Part shown: piece by piece, positions 25,950 through 39,157 of the stretch | Position numbering within the stretch: the first letter of the stretch is position 1 | Layout of the letters: the number at the start of each line of letters is the position of its first letter | From: Prunus persica | Taxonomy: Eukaryota > Streptophyta > Magnoliopsida > Rosales > Rosaceae | Direction of reading: 5' to 3' | Assembly: GCF_000346465.2 (NCBI RefSeq) | Contig: NC_034009.1 | Span: 46,803,657 to 46,867,656 of the forward strand | Length of the DNA: 64,000 nucleotides | Translations under genes and position numbers: made by a program | The notes under the pieces: model-generated | Database searches by the model: none | The model's input: only the letters and a program-made list of their open reading frames with translations | What the model was told of the DNA's origin: nothing

Positions 25950-26294
25950 TTATTAATAAAAATCTATATGTATAAAGTCAGAAGACCTTAAAATCGGAAC
26001 ATATTTCACATTTACCCTTGTTTATTGAAAATACTAAAACATAAGACACTTTATTAAATAAGGATAAAACAATACATTTATAATATATTAAAATTAAAAA
26101 AAAAACATTTACCGCAGTTGTCTATGTGAAAAAGAAGTTTTCAAAGAGGATCCGGAGTAAACAAAATGGAATACATGTTTTGGTAAAATTATATGAGTGT
26201 TTTTTTCCCCTTCGGGTCATATCATTTAAGACAGTTTAATAATGAAGCAGAAAGAAGAGGTTAAATAAAAATTTTAAACTGTGTCTACCCTTCG
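25950..26294. repeat. Leader repeat shared with 20834-21107
   Basis: A partly conserved copy of the sequence before tRNA copy 1. The 5' part (TCTATAT..TA.AGTCAGAAG) resembles the start of the Helitron-like elements but lacks their 3' end. A block around TTCGGGTCATATC...AGTTTAATAA precedes both tRNAs. Confidence 0.6.
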
Positions 26295-26368
26295 GACCGC
26301 ATAGCGCAGTGGATTAGCGCGTCTGACTTCGGATCAGAAGGTCGTGGGTTCGACTCCCACTGTGGTCG
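26295..26368 (+). tRNA. tRNA-Arg(TCG), copy 2, fully paired
   Basis: Same 74-nt cloverleaf as copy 1, with a complete acceptor stem (GACCGCA facing TGTGGTC, one G-T pair) and variable-loop base T where copy 1 has C. Anticodon TCG. T-rich sequence follows from 26375. This is the canonical plant form. Confidence 0.93.
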
Positions 26369-26989
26369 ATTAAATTTTCTTTTTTATTTTTTGGACGAAG
26401 TGGTCGATTAAATTTCAGTATGTATAAAAATAAGGAATAGCATGGAACCCTGAAGCTTACGGTCCCACAGCGAGTAGGAGCTGTAATTTCTCTCTCTCGC
26501 TCTCACTTTCTAGGGTTTTAGCTCTCTCTGCATTCTCAGAAATCTTTGAACACTGACTTCTCTCTCTCATTTTACTCCCATTTAGCTGTAATTCAGCTCA
26601 ACTTTTGTCTTAGGGAGGCCCAACTGTTAATTTTGCATGATGCAAAATTTCAATTTGTTTCTGTTTTGTTGTTGTTGTGGATAAACATATTTCAATTTGA
26701 CATAAGCACCTGTATGAATGGCTTTATCTACTTATTGTAATTGAAAATTGAAGTCTTCTGCTACGTTTATCTTTCAGGTTGTTTTTTCCTATTATTTTTG
26801 GTTTCTGTGAAGATTGGGGAAGACTAAAGGCAAGAAATGGAACATCTTCTGTTGTGGGAGGCACAACTGTTAATTTTACATGATGCAAAATTTCAATCAA
26901 TTTCGGTAATTAAGCACCAAATTTTAATTTGTTTTTATCTTTATAATGGGAAATTGAAGGCTTCTGGTACGTTTATCTTTCAGGTAAAA

Positions 26990-29900
26990 ATGGCTTCCAT
27001 GGCACAACCCTCACCTCTGAAGCGGCGGGAGGCTTCTGCATCAAGAGAAGATGATAAACTTATCATAATTCCTTTAGGGGCTGGTAATGAAGTCGGCCGG
27101 TCTTGTGTGTACATGTCCTACAAAGGGAAAACTGTGTTGGTATGCCATTAACATAAATGCATTATCATTTTTTGAGTATTGAATCTAGAATTCTTCTTCT
27201 TCACTCTCTTGACTCTAATTTTTTTTCTTTTCTTTTCTTCTTTCTTGCTTTTGTGATTTTGGGTCACCTTCCCATGAATGATAGTTTGATTGTGGAATTC
27301 ACCCGCATATTCGGGCATGGCTGCTTTGCCGTACTTTGATGAGATTGATCCTTCCACAATTGATGTCCTCCTCATTACTCAGTATGTTTTTTTTTTTCAT
27401 TTTGTTTTTATTTGATCGTATGTTTAACTCATAAGTCATAGCATCAATAAAGTTTCTATTAAAAAAAAAAAAGAAAAAAAAGAAAAAAAAGTCATAGCAT
27501 CAATACTGCAATGTCCTTGCTTCCCCTGCAGCTATAGTATTTTATGTGTCAGTTGCTTGTGAAATGATAAAACCATCAGACATGACCCTTTGGGTCAAAA
27601 TATTTCTTATTTTAATTGAATGAGCTAACCATTTCAGTGTTTATTCTGGTTGAGGAGAACTTACTTTGCCTTTCTTTCTCTCTGACTAATTTCTTAGAGT
27701 TTTAAGAGATGAATTTTAATAGGAAAACTGCTTTGTGCTTAGGGCCAGTTGTACTATGCCCTTCTTGACAATCATGTAAATAATTTTTGTAATATGTAAG
27801 AAGTCATGAACCATGCACAATCACATTGTATTCTACACATCAGACTTTTTTATATATTTGGCAACATGGTTATAGATGTGTCTGATTTCACCTTTTGCTG
27901 CCAAATTCATATGCAGAAGTGTCCTAATATTCTGATGATTTCTCTTAGTTTGTATAAATAAATTTTATGATACCTCATTATTGTAGACTCTTCATATTAG
28001 GTCATACTTTTTGCCTGCAGCTTTCACTTGGATCATGCTGCTTCCCTACCTTACTTTCTTGAGAAGTTTTTCACTTTCTGAATAAATAATTATATAATTA
28101 GTTTGTATTTTATTTTCCAGGGAACTAATATCTCTGTAACTTTTGATAGACCACATTCAAAGGCCGAGTCTTTATGACTTATGCAACAAAGGCCATCTAG
28201 AAGTTGCTTTTGACGGATTATGTGAAAGTGAGCAAAGTTTCCGTTGAAGATATGTTGTTTGATGAGCAGGACATAAATGCCTCAATGGATAAAATTGAGG
28301 TTTGTTGTCTTCCCATGACCTATGTGTTCATTGCCACCGGTTTTTGTTCCCAACTGAACCTTGCTGTCACAGATTGTACTAAATTTGAGTTATGTTGTTT
28401 TCAATGATGCATGTTTGAACCAACCAAAATTTTCCAGCATTACAGCTTGTAGTTGTGGCTGTGTTTCATAGGTGATGTATGTTTTCTCTTTGCCAAAATT
28501 CCCAGTGATTTGTGCAGAAAAAGTAGTGTTTTCAAGAATCTGAGATATATGTTATGTGTTTCAATCGGCATTTGTTGACCTGGTTAATATTTCAGTTTGG
28601 TGCAGGCCAGTTGGCGATATTAGTACTTTGAATTGGTTAACATTTTGCTCATTGATGGACTCTCAACCTCACCATCTTTACATCATTATCCATTTATCTT
28701 TATTTATTAGTCTTAATCTGAATAATCTTTACATCTTATCCTTTACACCCAACAAGACATGAATGATTTTCTCATGATTATTGTCTAAGTGTATGGTAAT
28801 TGTAGGTTATTGATTTCCATCAAACAGTAGAGGTTGAGGGCATTCGATTTTGGTGCTATACTGCCGGTCATGTCCTTGGTGCTGCTATGTTTATGGTTGA
28901 TATTGCCGGCGTTAGAGTCCTCTACACTGGTGATTATTCACGTGAAGAAGACCGGCATCTCCGTGCTGCTGAGACCCCACAGTTCTCGCCTGATATATGC
29001 ATTATTGAATCCACGTATGGTGTACAGCACCATCAGCCTCGGCACATCAGAGAGAAGCGATTCACTGATGTTATCCATTCAACCGTCTCTCAAGGGGGTC
29101 GTGTCTTAATTCCTGCTTTTGCACTCGGCCGTGCCCAAGAACTTCTCCTGATCCTTGATGAGTATTGGGCAAACCATCCTGAGCTCCAAAATATTCCTAT
29201 TTATTATGCTTCCCCACTTGCAAAAAGATGTTTATCTGTATATGAGACATACACCCTTTCCATGAACGATAGGATCCGCAATGCGAAGTCAAATCCCTTC
29301 ATATTCAAGTACGTATCACCACTAAAGAGCATTGAAAATTTCAAAGATGTAGGCCCGTCAGTGGTGATGGCAAGCCCTGGTGGTCTTCAGAGTGGGCTGT
29401 CAAGGCAGCTATTTGATATGTGGTGCTCTGATAAGAAAAATGCATGCGTTATTCCAGGGTATGTGGTTGAAGGGACACTAGCTAAAACAATCATCAATGA
29501 ACCGAAGGAGGTAACTCTTATGAATGGACTCAGTGCTCCTCTCAACATGCAGGTCCATTACATTTCATTCTCTGCTCATGCAGACTCTGTTCAGACAACT
29601 GCATTTTTGGAAGAGCTGAGGCCTCCTAATATAATCCTTGTTCATGGAGAAGCTAATGAGATGGGGAGGCTCAAACAGAAGCTGATGACCCAGTTTGCTG
29701 ATCGTAACACCAAAATCCTCACCCCAAAGAATTGTCAGTCTGTTGAAATGTATTTTAACTCACAGAAAATGGCAAAAGCTATTGGAAGGCTTGCCGAGAA
29801 GACCCCTGAAGTTGGTGAAAGTGTCAGCGGTTTACTGGTAAAAAAAGGCTTCAGTTATCAAATAATGGCTTCTGATGATCTTCATGTCTTCTCACAGCTG

Positions 29901-30440
29901 TGCACAGCAAATGTCACTCAACGAATTACCATCCCATTTGCTAGTGGCTTCACTGTGATTAAACACCGGCTAAGGCAAATATATGAGAGTGTAGAGTCTT
30001 CAGTGGATGAGGAATCTGGGGTGCCAACATTGCGAGTGCATGATCGGGTGACAGTGAAGCAGGATACAGATAAACACATTTCAGTACATTGGTCATCAGA
30101 TCCTATAAGCGACATGGTTTCAGACTCCATTGTGGCTCTTATTTTGAATATCAACCGAGAAGTACCCAAGGTAGTTGTTGAATCTGAGGACGTAAAAACT
30201 GAGGAAGAGAATGGGAAGAAGGTGGAAAAGGTCATTCATGCACTTCTTGTATCACTCTTTGGGGATGTGAAGCCTGGAGAAAATGGCAAACTAGTGATTA
30301 GTGTTGATGGGAATTTGGCACAGCTTGATAAACAGAGTGGGGATGTTGAGAGTGAAAATGAAGGTCTCAAGGAAAGAGTAAAGGCTGCATTTCGTCGAAT
30401 CCAAAGTGCGGTGAAGCCAATCCCTCTTTCTGCAACTTAG
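26990..30440 (+). pseudogene. CPSF73-I copy 2, broken in its first four exons
   Basis: Exon equivalents: 26990-27139, 27285-27381, 28021-28066, 28150-28299 and 28806-30440. Three lesions: exon 2 is 97 nt rather than 98 (one C lost from the GIHP codon run, so the frame shifts). The donor after exon 3 reads AAG/TT instead of AAG/GT. Exon 4 has TAG at 28198-28200 where copy 1 has a Tyr codon TAC. The last exon is fully open, with intact GHVLGAA, YTGD, FSAHAD and LVHGEANEM motifs, and at many sites keeps the residue found in the Arabidopsis protein where copy 1 has changed. The complete protein cannot be made. A short product from an internal ATG (for example 28887) would lack HxHxDH. Confidence 0.88.
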
Positions 30441-30500
30441 CTGCAGTGCTTCGATGTTTTTGTTTCTGTATTTTGAGTTACTTTTGAATTTTTTAAGCTA

Positions 30501-33189
30501 ACAGATGAATACTGAACAGTGAACAGTAACACTACCAACTGACAAATGCAGTAACTGTTTCCTTCCTTTGATCATCTATGTGTCAATCTACTTGGCTAGT
30601 TTTCTGTTTAGATGTTTACAGTGTTTTGACCTTCGTGGTTGTTTCTTTTTAATGAACGATTACCCAAATTTTATTACATGGTGCTTAGCTGAGATCTGCA
30701 AATGTCTTTGATTGGCACTGCAAATAATCTCATAATCGACATCCGTTGGCAATTTTACTTTTACATTGGTTTTTTATTGGGGAAACATTTTCATTTTCAC
30801 TTTTAGCGGGCAATAAGAGATGGTTTTTTTATTTTTTTATTTTATAATTTATAATTTTTTTTTCTTTGCTACAATAAGAGATGTTTGTATTGTACGCCAT
30901 ACAAAGTATGTTTCAAAAGTAATAAATTATTCAGCCCATATTTTCTCTATATAATTTTTTTTCCTTATACCTCCAATAAAAGTACTAATTTCAAGGATTC
31001 ATCATGTTTCCTTGGATCAATTTCTGAGAAAGGAGATAATTCCTTACGTAATTAAATTTTAACCTAACAGAGAAAATCCGGATGCACGTTAATTTTGTGC
31101 AGAATATGCCTTGCTTAGAAGATAAATTGTATTCTAGAGAAGTGAAGTTAGTATTTCCATTTTTGTTTAGTTGAATAAGAGACTGAAAAGTATCATTTTC
31201 AAGGAAAAGGGCTCATGAAATTAAAATTGAATGGGGAAAAAATATGTATTCAATCTAAAAGTTTTAGCCTAGTTTCGTGCCGGAAGGGATTTTTTGCCTT
31301 TATTTTTTGGTTTTTCTTTTCAAATGGAATATGTGAACAAATAATTAGTTTTAATGGCACATCTGGACAAGTATTATGAAAAAAAAAATTCATTTATGTA
31401 AAAACTCGTAACTAACATGTTAAGAGTACATACAGCTAATTTCGTATAGTGAAAGTTATACACACATAACAAATAATACATGAAAAGGGTTTTACAATTT
31501 CTACAATTGAATTTGAATTTGAACATGGAACAATATCACGCACGCATCCTCCAAGTTGGCACCCAAATCGTGGCGACCTCCAACTCCGACTGGCCTACGA
31601 GAAGAGAATATAATAAACACAAAACACAGCAAACTACATTAAATAGGTATTGCATCATTTTCAGAGCACTCAAGTAGAGATGCTTCATAATACTCAATAG
31701 GAAGTTTTAGATTTAACAATAGTGAACAACTCCAGTAATTTTTTTTACGTAGCAGCATGCTTCCAAACTTTTCTTACTTGCAAAATATACTTGAATATCT
31801 CAGACTTCTACTTAATAAAAACATAAACAAAACAGAAAACCAGTTTTGACTTTGATGTTATTCATCACAGAATTTGACCAAGGACAACTCAATTCAAGGT
31901 GACTTGGTAATGCAGCAAAATAGTAGCAACAAAGTCGTACTAAAGCTAATTGTCTTCCATGCACGGTTACTATTTAAGTAGAGCAAATATATACGAAGAA
32001 ATATTGTAAGAGAACTCAATGGCATCTGTCCGACTCAGAACCATTATAGGTACTGCCGTGACTCCTCCCACGTCAGCTTTTCTGTTCTTTTTCTGGGCCT
32101 TAGAAAAAAAACCAAAGACAATAAAGGTAGTGATGACAGACCATTCTTACTATGCCTTGCTTTCGAGCAAGTGTAAATACAAGGTAAGATATATAAAACT
32201 TTTAGAACACTAGCCATATTGGGGGTGTAACCCAAGACAAGAACTCAGGTGCATGGTGAATGCTCTTAAGTACTACCACTCGAACTACACGCCTCTTCCA
32301 AGACAACATTCTACTCGTAAAGCAGTCAACAACACATGATTAACATACACAGCACTCAGCAGACTACATAGTATGTTGACAGACTAAATGGTTGACACAT
32401 TCTTTGTTACAGAGCTTAAAGCATAATTCAGATGGTGGTCAGCCACTCGATGGAATTGTCAGGATAACTAAACAGCGATGACAAATTAATAAGACATGGA
32501 CAAACAACTTGTGGTAAAGAGGCTTAGAAGACTTGTAATAATTCATTTCACAAGGAACTAACAGGAGCAACACCCCTCTCCCGAAAATAGAAAGAAAAAC
32601 CAAATATAGAAGTCAATAGGAAGTCAGCAAAAGTGCAGACAACTATCAGCTTAACAGCCAGGGAACACCAGCAGTAACTTCAACACAAACAACACCAGCC
32701 CAAACTGTTTTCTTTTGATTGGAAACACAAATATTTTATTCAGAATCTATAAACTAAAGTACAACAATAGTGTTCAAGCTGTCCACTAAAGTACAAACAA
32801 TATCCATAACCAGACAGCTCTTTCCAAACATCAAAAGGTATAAATAAATAAAAGAATACAAGTTTATAATAACAGAACCCCGGAAAATAATAAGCTATGG
32901 AAGCAAAAAATGAATTAATTGAAAAAAGAAAAAAAAGACTCAACCTATCTGGCTTCTATACATAACCTCATCATTTTAAGTTTCCTAATCCCCCACCTGA
33001 AACTTCAACTAAAATCCAAAACTCAGGGCTTCATTTCAATCACATACCTTTTCTACCTGGTTTCAAATAAGTACTGCAAACTCTGGCGCCCTAATCTCAT
33101 GCTTGGTGAGACTCCACTGTTTCTCTTCACAGTGAAAAATTACTTATATATGCCCAAAAGAACATAAGACTGAAGGATTCTGTAGGCAA
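30501..33189. other. Intergenic sequence and COG1 3' region
   Basis: AT-rich sequence with no recognisable gene. The part from about 32700 up to the COG1 stop at 33190 is likely COG1 3' UTR. A minus-strand frame near 32200-32020 (KAQKKNRKADVGGV...) sits behind an AG acceptor-like site, but I cannot match it to a family. Confidence 0.4.
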
Positions 33190-36100
33190 TCAAGAGTCTG
33201 ATCTGGAAGTTGTGAACGATGAGAGGAGACCTGCAGCCTGGGCAGGTAGAATGTCACCAAATGTCGACATGGCGGCTGCTGATCTATCCTTCAATATGCC
33301 CACTTGCCCATCTGTTAGCATTGATCCCAGTTTCAATGTGCTCTCTCCAAATATGCTTCTAGCCTGCCAATTACAAGGAACATCATATTCACAACCTGGC
33401 TATCCAAATATGGCAAACAAGCGGATAACCAGAAAAAATTTCTCCATATAAATCCTATATGCAGTAGACTCGCAAATCAAAATCAAGTTGACACAAAAGA
33501 GTGAAAATTGTATACCATACCACTCAAGTCTGGATGGTCTTAAACAATATTCACACATAAGAAGTTTATGAGAATTTTGTATCTAAAATCAGCATATTGC
33601 CATCACTTCCAAACTATAAACTTTGGATTATCATCAATAAACCTGGCAATGTACTGTGATTTAGCATGTTCGTATTGTGTGGAAAAATACTAAACCCAAA
33701 CCAAGAATAACATAAACAAAATATAATATATTGCCATAAAAACTGTGTCCAACACATTATATATCAGATACAACAATCCAAAACATGTTAAAGAAATACA
33801 ACCCAAAAAAATTTATACTCTGAAGAGTTTTTTAAAAGGAAAAGAAAAAAAAGCATCTATCATGAAGAAAACATGTCACTAACACATTAACCTGTTTCAC
33901 CAATGGCACTGACTGAACCTTTGAGATAAGGTGTCATCATAAGTTAACCCATTACAGATCCGAACCGAAAAGACTCCACCAGAAAACTTAACTTTTAGTT
34001 CATGTCAGTGTTGTGCTATTGTCCCATGTATGACTTCCCCAAGTCTAATAATGCCATTAAAAATTTACATCTCAAACAACATATGCATTCCTATTCCAAT
34101 ATGAAATCAATACTTGTTTAAATGCAACTACGAAAATAGGAAGAACTTGTGACAAGAAAAACTAAAGAGATAGAAAGCCTTGCCTGCATGAAAGATTTAA
34201 AAATTGGTACTGCAACCCCAAAACTCGAGTTATCATCCAAATCAAGCTTACTGGACAGGTCTCCATTTGCATAAGATTTCCAGGTACTTCTCGAAGAAAT
34301 ATCATCTGAAGATGTTGGAATGGACGTCTTAGCTGTCCCTCTTGAAGACAATGCTGGGGCACTGGAACACCAAAATGAAGTCAAAACTATGAACCCAATA
34401 TTGAATGGTACCCTTTGGCAATAACTATTTTTGGCCAGAGTTAAAACTGGAAAACACTAATATGCAGTCATCTGTAACTGATCAGCCAGTTCAATTCAAT
34501 TTATATGTATAAGAAATTTGAAAAGACTCAAAATTGATAACACATGCCTGTGGACACCATGTAAAGGGGTTGCTCAAAAAGTAGAAAATAATTTGAGTTT
34601 CAGAAAACGTACCTGATGGGAAGGTACTTGAAGCGAGGAACTGAAGAGCATCTCATTATATTGGACTCGGAATTAGTAGGAAGTTTTTGAACAGTATCTG
34701 TATACATGCGATTAAGTTGCACAAAGAATCCGAAAAGGACAGCATGCCGTAGGTATGATTGCCTCTCATTTTCCCAGAGATATGGCTCATACCTGATATG
34801 AGATAAAGTAAGAAAACACAAAGTCAAATGCCTAATTAGTTACAAAATTATTTTAAAATGCTATGAATAATTGATATACAACACAATATTATAGATATCC
34901 CTCCATTTTATTTTTGTTTTAGCAGCAGTCTGGCTTAGGAATCTAAAGACACATAGCCAGAACAACCAAGCCATGAACTCTTGATCTCACCTCCCAATCT
35001 TATTCTAAAAGGAGGAGGTGCCACTAGGCTCAAGAGCCACTGGAAATGCACATAACAGAATATTATAAGATTTTCTCTTAGGCGAGATCCAGCTCAGGAT
35101 TGCCACAGGAAAAGAAAAAGATCCAGCACAGGATACTTGTCGGTGCATTCATAATATCAACACACATCATTCTATCCCCTATCAATACTAGTCACTATCT
35201 CTTTTTCCTAGGTAAGATAAAGATATTAGCTAATTTTTTTCCTTATAAGATCCAATACGCATTGTGACCAGAATATAAAAAATGACTAGCTAGCCAAGAC
35301 ATAACCTGGAAACTCCTGAATATTCATTTTCCTCTGAAAGCAACAATTAGGGACAGCCTTTTAAGGGGAACAATGGGGGAGAAACATGCATGTAAGGAGA
35401 CACCACTCTCAGATCCAAACTTTTGGAAAATCTTTATACTCTTTAAATTTTATTCACAAGAATGAACAAACTCACGTAAGCCAATCTATGGGATCCAATC
35501 TTTGTGAAAGGCGATTTATCAACCCATCAAAACGCTCTCTAATGACAGACTTCACGTGGCTTTGTTCCTGCTTCCGTCTGAAAGGACTTTTTGCCTTTAG
35601 GTTTATAGATGGCTCCTCACTCACATTGGAATCACCCCCAGAAAGAACATCAACAACAAATCTCAAATCTAACAAAACTTGCAAAACTCCTTTTTCGGAC
35701 ACTTCAGTTCCACCAGCCTCTAGAGTAGAAAGGAAGTCCCCATAAATATCAATGACCTACGTGAAAATATTGCAATCACATAAACAATCAAAGAGAAATA
35801 GTTGAGAGTAGAAATCACAACTATTGTTTAACAAAACAACTTGCAACTTCTTCATTCTTCACATAAATATCACAAAGTAAACACCTCTGAGAGTGCAAGA
35901 TAAGAAGCTGGAGTTCAAGCTAAGTGATAGTAACAATTTTTTTTAGAAGAAACAAAATTAAGACAAAAAAGCGGGGGTATTCAGAAAATTACAAGTAAGA
36001 ATAACAAACTGATGGTTAATGGCCTTTTGGTCTAGTGGGTGGCATGTGGAATAACATACTGATGGTTAAAGCTTGAGAAATAACAAGGATGGGTCAGATT

Positions 36101-39100
36101 TGGGATTTAGGATTTCGTTGGGAAAAACAATTACATATTGATGAATACAGAAAAGATGAGTGAAGTCAGACATCAAGGTGAGTTACATACCTTTTCCAAC
36201 AACTTTGATGCAAACTTTTGCAGAATTGTTTTGTCAAGAACATGACCTCCAATTCGATGAACTTCTTTGCATACACGGAAGAGAAACGAGGTTACATAGA
36301 GGGAAGGCATGCATGGGAGCCAAATTCTCAGGTCTGATTGGTTATCATCAGACTGCTCTTGCTTAACTACTGTCTCTTCCCAACCCTGCCCAAATAATGA
36401 AAATTATGGTAAATTGTATTCTAATCAACATCATACTTGCAAACGACAAACAGCATGGCGTAATATACCATCAACTTGGTCTTAAACAGAACCTAAGCAC
36501 TCCAATATCTTGGTCAGCAGATGGATGAACACAAAATGTTCTTCAGAAATACTAATAAAACGTGCACTTAAACACACTACTATGTTAAGCCAACCCATGG
36601 ATTTGCTTTAAAAGCAAGCAACCAATTTTACTTCTTCAGGTCTGTTTCATTTAACACCATATCATTAGTCCTGCATTTGTAGGTATAGACAAATTTTTGT
36701 GATGAATGTTTGTTTACCATATCATTAGGCCCACTTTCCAATAATCACTGATTATAGGGTGGTTGCTGACCAATTATCAAATTATAATAATCAAGACCAC
36801 CTTGCAATATCAAGTTTAGGCCGTTCAGCTTCGAGAGTCTCTAAAGCCCTTTCATTTCTCTTTTTTCTAACTGAAAACAGATGAAAAGGATCATTTGCAC
36901 GTCCCAATTAGCATCCAACAACTAGTTTATTACCAGTCATGTAAGCTCTCAATTTATTTCACTTATACTAATTAAAAGGCATAGTTAATTGATAGCAGCA
37001 CCGAAAAAGGTACACACAGAAAGCAGTGTGTTAAATGCAACTTACCCTCAGAGGACTTGATGATGACAAAGCATAATCTTTTTCAAGATCATCAGAAAGA
37101 ATAACTGAAAGCTCATCGGACAACCATGACATCCACAAACCATGCGCTCTAATGCGGAGATCTCGCATAGTTACATTAAGTTCTTCAAGTTTAGGGCTTG
37201 CACTTTGGCTTGCTCCAAGCAATGCAGCAGTAGCAGATGAAGTGTGCCTTTTAGAACCCAAGGGGCTATCAAGCACGGGAGAATCAGTGGGGGCTCTAGA
37301 TTGTCTCAACATGGATGGTAACTTATCGAAAACTGCAGACCCAGTTGCATTTGCCCAAGACCTTGGAGGGCCAAGTATGATGGGAATGTGTTTGGAGTGG
37401 TTCTGCAATGCAAACAAGAGTCTCCCAATGAAAAGTGCCCTCTCAACGGTTACCAGCCCTTGCTTGTCTTTGCCACTTTCCAAATTCCCAAGCTCACTAT
37501 TCAGTTGCATCAATATAACAGATATGGTTTGGTAACATTTATCTTGTAGATAGGGTGCCAGATCCTTTAATCTAAGGGCTGCCTTTGGAGATTCTAAGAA
37601 ACACAGTAAGTCATCAAGAACCCCCTGACAGCTACCATCCACAGCATCCCTAATACCACTAGCTTGAGGACCAAAATAGAAATTGAGACAATTCTCTTCA
37701 CAAGGCAGAGCAGAAGTACCCTTTTTACCATGCTTGGATTTGGCTTCTACAAACCAAATTCCACCACCAGCACCAAGAAAATCAATGGGTTCACCCTCCT
37801 TAACGTTCACGGCCCTCGTGAGCTCCTCAAACCTGCGGTCCACAATCACCTTCATCCTCCCGACAAATGCTGGTTCAAAGATACTGTCCCATAGGTCCGA
37901 ATCGTCTCCCAGAACAAGTTCACTCATTCTACTCCAAGGCAGGTCAATGTTGGACCCGAAAACATTCTTGAGCCACTCCAAGCTCCCTTCTAATACCTCT
38001 TTGCTATTCATAGTCTCCCTAATCAACTTCTCAGCTGAGGCGAGCTCATGGCCGCTGCCAATGGCATCAATGAGAAACCTCCCATTGATCTTATCCACCA
38101 TCTGGCCTCCACAGTCCTTGAGCCACGAGCGACAAGCCTTGGCAATATAATCCTTCTCCAGCATTCCCATGGCGGCCTCCAGCTTCTCCCTGAACGAGTT
38201 CCAAAGCTTGACCTCCTCATCCGGGTTGGGAATTCCACCAAACAGTTGAGATGCAGGTGGGGAACCCAAAACCACTTTGTAAAACAACGGCATGTCGTTA
38301 AACACCCGCAAGAAGAGCTCCCCAACCTGCCCCACAGTCACTTGAATCACCCTCAAGGCCTCGCACAGCACCGAAACGACGTCGGAGCACTGCGCATCGA
38401 CACCGCAGGCGTTGAGTATCTGCGAGACCCACGACTTCCGAGTCTCGAGGAAGAGCGAGAGGACGTGCTCGGGGCGGAGGTCGTCGATCAGAGCAACGGC
38501 TGCCAATGCGTCGGCGTAGGAGGAGATGGGCAGCTGGAGCTCCCGATCGAAGAGGCGGTCGCGGGCGCGCTGAGAGATCTGAGACTTGAAGCTGTCGACG
38601 ATCTGCCACTGGTGCTGGAGCAGAGGGAAGTTGGAGAGGAAACGCACGTGACCGGGGAGCGTGAGGATGGAGTGCACGTGACTGGCGCGGGAGTAGCGCG
38701 CGGCAGACTCGAGGAACATGGACTCGTCGAGGCAGCCCCAGATGTTCTCAGGGGTGTCGACGAGGTACTTGACCCGGCAGGCAATGCCGTAGATGCGGTG
38801 GCGGGTCGGGTCGTGGCGGGAGGGGTCGGGCAGGTCGGGGGTGGAGGCGGAGGAGGAAAGGGAATCGATGGAGGCGTGGACGGAGGAGATGTTGAGGGAG
38901 ATGGAGTGGGAGGAGCGCTTCATGAGGACGATGGAGTCGGCGGAGTCGATGAGATCGCGGTAGCGGGTGCCGACGAGCTGGCGGAGCTCCTCCATCTTGG
39001 ATTGGATCTGGGTTCGGGTGGTGGACTCGACGGTTCGGATCTCGGAGATGGGTTTGGAGCGGAAGAGGGCCTCGGCGTCCCTGGAAGCCGCGGCGGCAGT

Positions 39101-39157
39101 GGCGGAGGCGGCGGAGGTGGCGCCGCCACTGAGGCCATCGCCGGAGCTCACTCTCAT
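33190..39157 (-). CDS. COG1: Conserved oligomeric Golgi complex subunit 1
   Basis: Subunit of the COG tethering complex, which guides retrograde vesicles to the Golgi. Minus-strand exons, high to low: 39157-37046, 36385-36191, 35756-35476, 34792-34613, 34361-34184 and 33363-33190. They join in frame to 1039 codons (Arabidopsis COG1 is about 1068). The N-terminus has the Vps51/67-type helical region: [14 protein letters not shown], then [19 protein letters not shown] and MKRSSHSI. The C-terminus is conserved: [23 protein letters not shown]. The first 2.1-kb exon is GC-rich near the ATG and has long antisense frames that are shadows. Intron 5 (33364-34183) uses a GC donor (CAG/GCAAGG); the other introns are GT-AG. 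No lesions seen. Confidence 0.92.

Larger units (their letters stand above)
20834..30500 (+). repeat. Tandem duplication: two units of [leader repeat - tRNA-Arg - CPSF73-I]
   Basis: Unit 1 spans about 20834-25949 and unit 2 about 25950-30500. Both open with ATTAATAAAAATCTATAT followed by shared AGTCAGAAG and TTTACCCTTG blocks. Each then has a tRNA-Arg(TCG) gene, a matching CPSF73-I leader and a CPSF73-I gene with the same five coding exons, ending in a matching 3' flank (AACAGATGAATACT). Unit 1 is longer, mainly because of about 0.8 kb of extra sequence in its second intron (about 22100-22980). Unit 2 has a local repeat of the leader (26598 and 26855). Confidence 0.9.

Noticed and set aside
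31480..32240. Possible small gene downstream of COG1
   Set aside because: Short frames only, no recognisable domain, and no splice-consistent join.
36010..36110. Possible tRNA-derived SINE (GGTCTAGTGG, A-box-like) in a COG1 intron
   Set aside because: No matching B box at the right distance and no A-tail seen.
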